Below are positions 58,225-64,000 of a stretch of DNA of 64,000 nt, piece by piece. The first letter of the stretch is position 1; the number at the start of each line of letters is the position of its first letter. The notes under the pieces are model-generated. The model did no database searches and was not told the origin of the DNA. It worked only from the letters and a program-made list of their open reading frames with translations. The stretch is from Desmodus rotundus (lineage: Eukaryota; Chordata; Mammalia; Chiroptera; Phyllostomidae): assembly GCF_022682495.2 (NCBI RefSeq), contig NC_071393.1, positions 116,762,239 to 116,826,238 on the forward strand. Reading direction: 5' to 3'. A program made the position numbers and the translations under genes.

Positions 58225-59689
58225 AGATCGATTTTCAGTCTTCGCATTGTTAGGACCGTGGTAACGCTATTCACAACTGAGTCACTTAAGGTAGCCATGA
58301 GCTTCCTCCTTCCCTCTGCAGTTTGGAGTTGATCATTGTCCCCCGCCCTTTGTTTAGTTAGCTTTGTGGTACTTATTATTCCTAGTCCAACCTCTAATCC
58401 TTCCCCAATTGTGTAAAACCCCTCTCAAATTCTGTCGATGTCATCTTGTTGAATAAATCTTTTCTGGAGTCTTTTGGCCAGCTTCAGTCTGAACAGGCTG
58501 CTTTCTCCCCTGGCACGTAGCTGTCTGCCTGGAATTTTCCTTTATCGTGATCTTAGTGATTCCCATCGATTGCCTCTTGGGTTGGAGTCCCTTTTTCCTC
58601 GATCTTACATCTTAATTCTCTAGGTTTCCTCCCTTGTTTGGTGGAGCACACCCCTTAGCAGCTTCCTGAGAGCATAAGGCAGTACGTTTTTCTGAAACCT
58701 TGCATGTCATGTTTGAAAATATGTGATTCTCTTCTCATACTTTTTTCTTTTGGTAATTTGGGTATAAAATTCCAGGCAGAAGATGGTTTTCCTTCAGCAA
58801 GCATCATTCCCTTGACTTCCAATTTCCAGGCCTGATGACAACTCGGATGACATTCTGCAACGGTTTTTTTCTGGGGGGGGAGGTGCATTTTACAAAGTCT
58901 TTCATCTTGGAAAACCCATTGGATCTCCTCTTTGTCCAAGTTATCCAAAGTTTCACGGTGATGTGTAACTCAACTCAATGCTGCCAACAGGGCCCGAGAG
59001 CATGGGCCGTATAGCTTACATCAGTAAATGCTGCAGAGTATCCAGAGTATCCAAAGATGTGCCCAAGTCCTTAGGAGCTGGAAATGCATGGGAACTGTGG
59101 GGGATAAGGCAAACAGGATTTGGTGAGTGTGAAGTATTACACATTATAAGATCTGTATGGACAACATTTCTGCAAAGTCCAAGTCTCTGTATTTTAAGGG
59201 AGAATAATCCAGGGTCTCCACCAGATTCATTCATTAGCAACTCAGCTTTCCCATGCACTCAACAAACGTCATGCCTTCCATATCTACAGCCCCTTGTTCA
59301 GGTGGTGGTGAGCTACCAATCAGGTTCTCGTTTTGATTTCTAAGTTCTGCTCTCACTGCCAGGAGTTTTTTTTAGCCTCTAGGGGGCAGACTTTGCTGCC
59401 ATCCTTCAGAAAGCCACAAAAGCTGTGTTCAGTGCCAGATGTTGCTCAAGCTCCCTGGGGAATGAGCCAGTTGGGAGAAAACTGGGCACCAGGGCCCCTT
59501 TTCAGGAAGCAACCCCTAAAATGTATTTCTCCTTCCCCTTCAAGGTTTTACCTATAGATACCTAGAGGTAGGACATATTGATAAATAAATGTAACACATA
59601 GTAAGCTACTTAATACATGATTTTTCAATGGGTGACTACTTAATATTTCACTCTATGTCATATCTACCCAATATTTATATAGCTGCTGT
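58225..59689. other. intergenic, nothing secure
   Basis: The part at 58680-58880 (TATAAAATTCCAGGCAGAAG; CCTTGACTTCCAATTTCC) looks like a reverse fragment of an old repeat, not assigned. No exon or RNA gene is recognised. Confidence 0.3.
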
Positions 59690-59940
59690 ATCCCTGGTGG
59701 GAATCAGCCAAGAGACAGCATCACCCTGGTGGCTCTCAGAATATTCTTGAAGGAATGAACACACATTATCTGGTTTCATTCTCACAACAACCCTGCGAGG
59801 CATGTATTTTTAATCCTCATTTTACAGATTCAGAAACTGAAGTCCAGAGAGGTTGAGTGCCCAAGACCCCAAAGGTAATATTGGCAGAACGGACTTCAGA
59901 TCTTGAGTAGACTGAATGCAGAGCTCACCGCAGAGCCTGC
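59690..59940 (-). mobile_element. MIR SINE
   Basis: Reverse MIR: TTCATTCTCACAACAACCCTG, CCTCATTTTACAGATTCAG, AAACTGAAGTCCAGAGAGG and CCAAAGGTAATATTGGCAG. Confidence 0.8.
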
Positions 59941-60084
59941 TCACTGCATCCGACAAGGCTACCCCAAACATCCCTCGGATCCCAGGGGAGGCCCTTTGGC
60001 ATCTGTCATCAAACTGAAGCACTGCCCCAGAAGAGCATGTGGGAGAGGCTTCACGCAAGGGCGCACCGGAAATCTGTCTTCCTG

Positions 60085-60180
60085 TTGCTTGTTCTTATGC
60101 TAATTAGCTGTGGGACTTGGCTAATACACTCTGACTCTCCAGGCCTCAGTTTCCATATCTGTAAATGAAATTAAGAATAT
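60085..60180 (+). mobile_element. MIR fragment
   Basis: TTAGCTGTGGGACTTGGC, CAGGCCTCAGTTTCCATATC and TGTAAATGAAATTAAG form the core of a forward MIR. Confidence 0.6.
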
Positions 60181-60639
60181 ATTCTGAAAAGTTTGGGGAG
60201 AGGACCACGATGACCTAGGGAAAGGAAACAGTGAGAGGTCTTTCCAAGAGAGTGGAGGTCCAGTGCTCCCTATACTCCCATAAAGAATGATGGGAAACAC
60301 TGTTGGAACTTTGAGAATAGGGAATGTCAAGTTAGTGTAGAAATTCTCAGTTGAGCATGTTTCCTTTCCAAACATTCCGTTATAATCCATAATTTCTGCC
60401 AACAAGTGGGTAGCTCCAAGCAGTGTTTCCCCTCTTGTGAACTGGTGGTTCTGTAGTAGGCAACTCAACAGGCTTGAGAGGAGCAAGAATGATGGGCTGA
60501 GTACAGAAGGTCAAAGGGCAGAAAGCCCCAGGTGCCTAGAAACAGGCAAACTTAGGAAAACAAGGACCTCACCCCCAGGGTAACCTTTCCTCCCCTAGCG
60601 TATCACTGGTCTTGCAGTTTAGACCCCCAACCTTTCATA
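60181..60639. other. intergenic, nothing recognised
   Basis: No secure feature. The U3 of the following LTR might begin as early as about 60493. Confidence 0.3.
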
Positions 60640-61330
60640 ATGCTGGTTGTGGGGTTCAGACCCTCTCCTGACCTTTCCTCTTCTTACATGCCATGCAGTA
60701 GACACCCTGTGGAGGGCCAACATGCTGAAGAGTGGCCTCATGAGACTCCCTCGTGGGCCCCTCCACGACCACTCCCTCAAGCATTAACCCCTAGGGGTAA
60801 TACCTGGGCTTCAGTTGTGTTTCGGCTCCAGGCTCAGAAAAGCAGCAAAACCAGATAAGCGATGCCACAGCTGACATCAGGACCAGCTGCACTGACTAAT
60901 GATCCCCTGCCCTGGTGCCGACCAATCAATGGAGACCATGACTGTGAAAGGACACACCTAGAAAGCTGATGAATATTCTGTTGAGATCCTCCCCTGGGAG
61001 CCCCCCCCCCCGCCCCCCGTAAAATCCTGGTCCCTAAAAGCCCTTAGGATGGAGGACCCAGCTTGGCTGTCTCTGGAGCTCTCCCAAGCTTTCCCCCAAA
61101 CCCTTCCCCCAGGCACATTTTCCTTGCCTCTCTCTTTTTCCTAAGCTCCAAGGACCCTTCTTTTACCTCTGTAATTTGTTTTCTGAGCTCATTTCTCCTA
61201 CATCTCCCTTCTGCCTCTGTGACTTTCTAAATAAACTTTCTGTTACAGTTTGAGGCTTGCCTCTGAATTTTTTCTCAGCCAGAACTCAAGTACCAAGGTT
61301 GCTGAACCAAGGTCCGGTCTGACTCCAACA
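60640..61330 (+). mobile_element. endogenous-retrovirus LTR, apparently solo
   Basis: A CT-rich promoter-like part with a run of C at about 61002-61014 is followed by the poly(A) signal AATAAA (61230-61235) in CTTTCTAAATAAACTTTCTG. It ends in CTGACTCCAACA, a typical U5 end. No internal retroviral genes are nearby. The left end is uncertain (TGCTGGTTGTGGGG or further upstream). Confidence 0.6.
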
Positions 61331-61371
61331 AGTCCAACGCCTGTTTTTGCAGCCAACGGTTCTGACCCCAT

Positions 61372-61735
61372 TAGGGGTGCTTAAACTCGGGTACATGTTG
61401 AGATCACTTGGGGAGCTTTCCACATGTAGATGCCAGGCTCCACACCCAGAAACCCTGATTTGGGCTGTGGCTGAGGCATTGAGAATGTTGAGTTCCCCCA
61501 CTCTATTTTATTTTATTTTTTTAAATACAGTTTTATTTATTTATTTTTAATTGATCTTGGAGAGAGAGAAGCATTGATTTGTTGTTCCCCTATTTACCCA
61601 TTAATTGGTTGCTTTTTAAATGTGCCCTGACCGGGGATTGAACCCACAACGTTGGTGTATTGGGATGATGCTCTAATCAACTGAGCTACTTGGCCAGGGC
61701 CCCCATATGATTTTAATGTGCAACCAAGTTGAGAA
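61372..61735 (+). mobile_element. hAT-type MER element split by a SINE
   Basis: The left part (GGGGTGCTTAAACTCGG, TTGAGATCACTTGGGGAGC, AGGCTCCACACCCAGAAACC) and right part (ATTTTAATGTGCAACC, AAGTTGAGAACCACAG) are the two halves of a short Charlie-type element. The SINE at 61505-61702 lies between them. Confidence 0.65.
61505..61702 (-). mobile_element. tRNA-derived bat SINE, reverse
   Basis: Reverse SINE: AT-rich tail, GAGAGAGAGAAGCATTGATTTG, CCCATTAATTGGTTGC, GTGCCCTGACCGGGGATTG and AACTGAGCTACTTGGCCAGGG head. A short CCCCCA occurs on both sides. Confidence 0.85.
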
Positions 61736-61834
61736 CCACAGTCCCAACTTGGGTTGCACATTGGGTTACAGAACTTAAATTCTTCATTTTTGGTCTAAAG
61801 ATTAAAAAAGAAAACAAACAAAACGCACTGGCAC

Positions 61835-62010
61835 CCTGTGGCTCTCAAACTTGAATGTGCGAATAAACGCATCACCTGGAGATGTAATAAAATGCAGACT
61901 TCTGTTCAGGAGGTCAGGCGTGGGCCTGGGCTTCTGCCCCTGTAAGAGGCTCCCAGGCATTGCCCACACTGCCGTCCATCCCAGGCTGCACTTGGGAAGC
62001 CAGGCTGTAG
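61835..62010 (+). mobile_element. MER5-like hAT element
   Basis: GTGGCTCTCAAACTTGAATG, GCATCACCTGGAGATGTAAT, AAAATGCAGACTTCTG and GGCCTGGGCTTCTGCCCC lie in MER5-like order; the right end is degraded. Confidence 0.6.
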
Positions 62011-62054
62011 CTCAAATGCAGACTTGCAAGAGAAGTAATGCTCTTCAGACCGTC

Positions 62055-62215
62055 TGGGCCCTGAAGGAGGAAGTTACTTCACTTCTACCAGCCCCAGTTT
62101 CCTGATCAATATGAAATGCAGGCAAGCAAGAGTAACCACTGTCCAGAATTCTTGTGATGGTAAAATGAGATAATGCAGTAAATATGTTTAGCACAATACA
62201 ACAAATGTTTCCTTT
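62055..62215 (+). mobile_element. MIR SINE
   Basis: Forward MIR: GAAGTTACTTCACTTCTACC, CCCCAGTTTCCTGATCAATA and TGATGGTAAAATGAGATAATG. Confidence 0.7.
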
Positions 62216-62219
62216 TTAA

Positions 62220-62440
62220 TGGTTAGGATAGTCGACACTCATGAAATGCTTACTATCTGCTGGGCATTTTCAAAGTGCTTTTGTGTCTTAAGTCATGCAA
62301 GCCCCAAATCATCACTGTGAGGTGGGCACTATTATTTCATCATCCCGATTTTACAGATAAAGAAACCAAGGTGAGGTGGAGTACCTTAATTTACGTTACA
62401 TACCCTGGAGTAGCTAAGCTGGTGTTTGAACCCAGGGAGA
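62220..62440 (-). mobile_element. MIR SINE
   Basis: Reverse MIR adjoining the forward one: ATGCTTACTATCTGCTGGGC, CACTGTGAGGTGGGCACTATT, GATTTTACAGATAAAGAAACC and CTGGTGTTTGAACCCAGG. Confidence 0.85.
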
Positions 62441-62899
62441 AAGTCCCGCCCTTCCGAGGGCTGAAATGGATCAGTGGACAAAGGCCCTTCTGCCCTGCAG
62501 GGCTGACTTTCAGAGGTCCTGAGTTTAGGATTTACTCTCTGGAATGGCCCGCCCAGCAGGTGGCAGCCCAGGGCTACTTAGGTGCCGTGCCCTTCACCAC
62601 GCAACCGCCGCTAGCACTTAAGCATCTCCTACTGCCCTCTCCCTTCCACCCTCACGTCCTCGCCTAGGAGGCAGCCCCGGGGATCCGTCAAGACAGAATA
62701 GCCCTATCCAACAGGCTCCAATATGAGCTCCCCTCCGGTAAGACGACGTGCGCACCGAAAGCAACCGACCAAGTGAGTTTTTTGCAATTCCCCCTTTACC
62801 CCAGGAGCGCAACCAGGCCGCGAAATCTACAAATCCCTCCTTATGCCACAGTTCAGGAAGGGTTTGGGAGCCCAGCCAAGTGGGAAAAAGTTGGGAATT

Positions 62900-63608
62900 C
62901 CTCTTGGGTTCCCCAGACCATTCTGGAGGCGCCGGGCCTCGGTGCACGCGCGCGGAAGATGTGGACCGGTGCGAGGCAACTATTTGGAGGGTTACCTCGG
63001 AAAGGAGGACAGGATTTTCTCGCGTGGTCCTCTGGGAGGGGGGCAAATGAATTTGAGGGGCAGTTCAGGGGGTGGGGGTTAACCGGGCGGTTTCCATGGC
63101 GCCTGGGGCGTGGAGGAGGAATGCACCCCTCAAACTGTGGCGAAACAACTGGGCTGTCAGGCCCGCCCGGCCGGAGGAGGTGGGGGTGTGGGGGAGGGAA
63201 GCCAGGCGGGACGGGGGCGGGGCGGTCACGTGCGCCCTAGGGGCGAGGCCCCAAGCCGGCCGGGGAGCAACCGGAGTCCGGCGAAGTGGCTGCGCTAGGA
63301 GCTAAGTCTTTTCCCGGACCGAAGCGCTGAACATGGCTAGAAAGCCTTAAGCGGACTCAAGGCGCCTGCGGCTGGCCTGGGAGACAGCGGTTGGGGACAG
63401 CAGGCCCCACGAAAAAGTGGGGGCAGAAGTTGGGAGGTGAAGGTTGGGAGGCCCGCTGGTGGCTTTCACGCAGGATTGGACCTCCATTTCTTCTGGGGCA
63501 GACCGGAGCAACTGCCCCATCAGCTTTAGGGGACCAGCCGAGGCTACTGTGCTTTAAGACTGCCGGAGTTCTCAGCACCTGTCCAGCGCTCCAGGTGAGA
63601 CCGTGGCC
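62900..63608 (+). promoter_or_regulatory. FLVCR2: FLVCR2 CpG-rich promoter and 5' UTR
   Basis: The 700 bp before the FLVCR2 start are markedly rich in C, G and CpG (for example GCACGCGCGCGG at 62943, GCCCGCCCGGCCGG at 63162). An Sp/KLF-type GC box GGGGGCGGGGCGG is at 63213-63225, immediately followed by an E-box CACGTG at 63227-63232. There is no TATA box. A TSS between about 63250 and 63560 is inferred. CpG-island promoters are expected for a widely expressed transporter gene. Confidence 0.75.
63333..63350 (+). other. short uORF in the FLVCR2 leader
   Basis: ATG at 63333 opens a five-codon frame (MARKP) closed by TAA at 63348-63350. It is the only ATG between about 63290 and the FLVCR2 start, 258 nt upstream of that start. 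It counts only if transcription begins before 63333. Confidence 0.4.
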
Positions 63609-64000
63609 ATGGTGAATGAAGCCCCCGACCTGGAGGAGCGGGATGGCACCCCTGAGCAGGAATCAGAGTTCCGGGCAGACCCCACCATTTCTGCCCACCC
63701 CAGCGTCTCGGCCCATCCCAGCGTCTCTACCGACCCCAGCGTCTCAGCCCATCCCAGCGTCTCCTTCCACCCCAGCTTCTCCGCGAACCCCAGCAATTCA
63801 GCCTTCCCCAGTACCTCGGCCAACCCTGGCGTCTTGGCCCGACCCAGTAGCTCGGGCCCCGAGGACCTCAGCATGATCAAGGTGAGCAAGCGCCGCTGGG
63901 CGGTGGTCCTGGTGTTTAGCTGTTACTCCCTGTGCAACGCTTTCCAGTGGATCCAGTACGGCTCCATCAATAACATCTTCATGTACTTCTATGGCGTCAG
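63609..64000 (+). CDS. FLVCR2: FLVCR2 first coding exon, partial at window end
   Basis: FLVCR2 is a 12-helix major-facilitator membrane transporter, expressed notably in brain endothelium; it is now linked to choline uptake, earlier to haem, and its loss causes Fowler-type vasculopathy in humans. The 130 visible codons start in GTGGCCATGG, a good Kozak context. Residues 24-83 are ten hexapeptide units around [HDN]PSVSA. Then comes [20 protein letters not shown], matching the known juxtamembrane sequence except for local changes. The first membrane segment starts near Trp97 and [13 protein letters not shown] follows. The frame is open to the last base and has no splice donor before it. Confidence 0.97.
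   Translation, partial: MVNEAPDLEERDGTPEQESEFRADPTISAHPSVSAHPSVSTDPSVSAHPSVSFHPSFSANPSNSAFPSTSANPGVLARPSSSGPEDLSMIKVSKRRWAVVLVFSCYSLCNAFQWIQYGSINNIFMYFYGV
63678..63857 (+). repeat. FLVCR2: 18-bp tandem repeat coding for hexapeptides
   Basis: Ten 18-bp units of the type CCCAGCGTCTCGGCCCAT cover codons 24-83 of FLVCR2. Units 2-5 are nearly identical (PSVS cores); later units diverge (PSFS, PSNS, PSTS, PGVL, PSSS). All keep frame. Similar repeats occur in human FLVCR2. Confidence 0.95.

Noticed and set aside
63572..63889. Repetitive 105-codon minus-strand frame ([12 protein letters not shown] repeats)
   Set aside because: It is the antisense shadow of the 18-bp FLVCR2 repeat and exists only because that repeat keeps frame.

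Overview
The window is vertebrate nuclear DNA, most probably from a yangochiropteran bat. It is AT/GC-mosaic, intron-rich and full of transposable elements. Several copies of the tRNA-derived VES SINE of bats are present (for example 2211-2422, 13529-13737, 22603-22829), together with bat-type L1 3' ends with clear target-site duplications and short non-autonomous hAT elements of types I associate with bat genomes. Order Chiroptera is well supported; the species cannot be read from the sequence.

Two protein-coding genes are recognised, both on the plus strand and in the order known from mammals (JDP2-BATF-FLVCR2 on human 14q24.3). BATF is complete: coding exons at 18432-18494, 20795-20899 and 38640-38849 encode a 125-residue AP-1-family bZIP factor, with introns of 2.3 kb and 17.7 kb and a poly(A) signal at 39198-39203. 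FLVCR2 begins at 63609 in a CpG-rich promoter and runs off the window end; its N-terminal tail carries ten hexapeptide repeats followed by the start of the first membrane segment.

Layout: 1-18 kb is upstream intergenic DNA with a small inverted-repeat transposon, a ~6 kb pile-up of L1 relics (3.9-9.9 kb), SINEs, MIR, L2 and hAT copies. 18-39 kb is BATF, whose second intron holds L1 3' ends, SINEs and a MER20-like element. 39-63 kb is intergenic DNA with two retroviral LTRs without visible internal genes, a pair of related unclassified repeats, and a four-level transposon nest at 52.5-54.1 kb. 63-64 kb is the FLVCR2 promoter and first exon.

The two genes are neighbours but not a functional unit: BATF pairs with JUN proteins and IRF4/IRF8 in lymphoid and myeloid cells, while FLVCR2 is a major-facilitator membrane transporter. 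I found no evidence for a wholly new biological system. The observations most worth checking are a 45-bp near-identical repeat flanking BATF exon 3, an out-of-frame upstream ORF overlapping the BATF start codon, the hexapeptide array in FLVCR2, and the related repeats at 47.2 and 48.8 kb.
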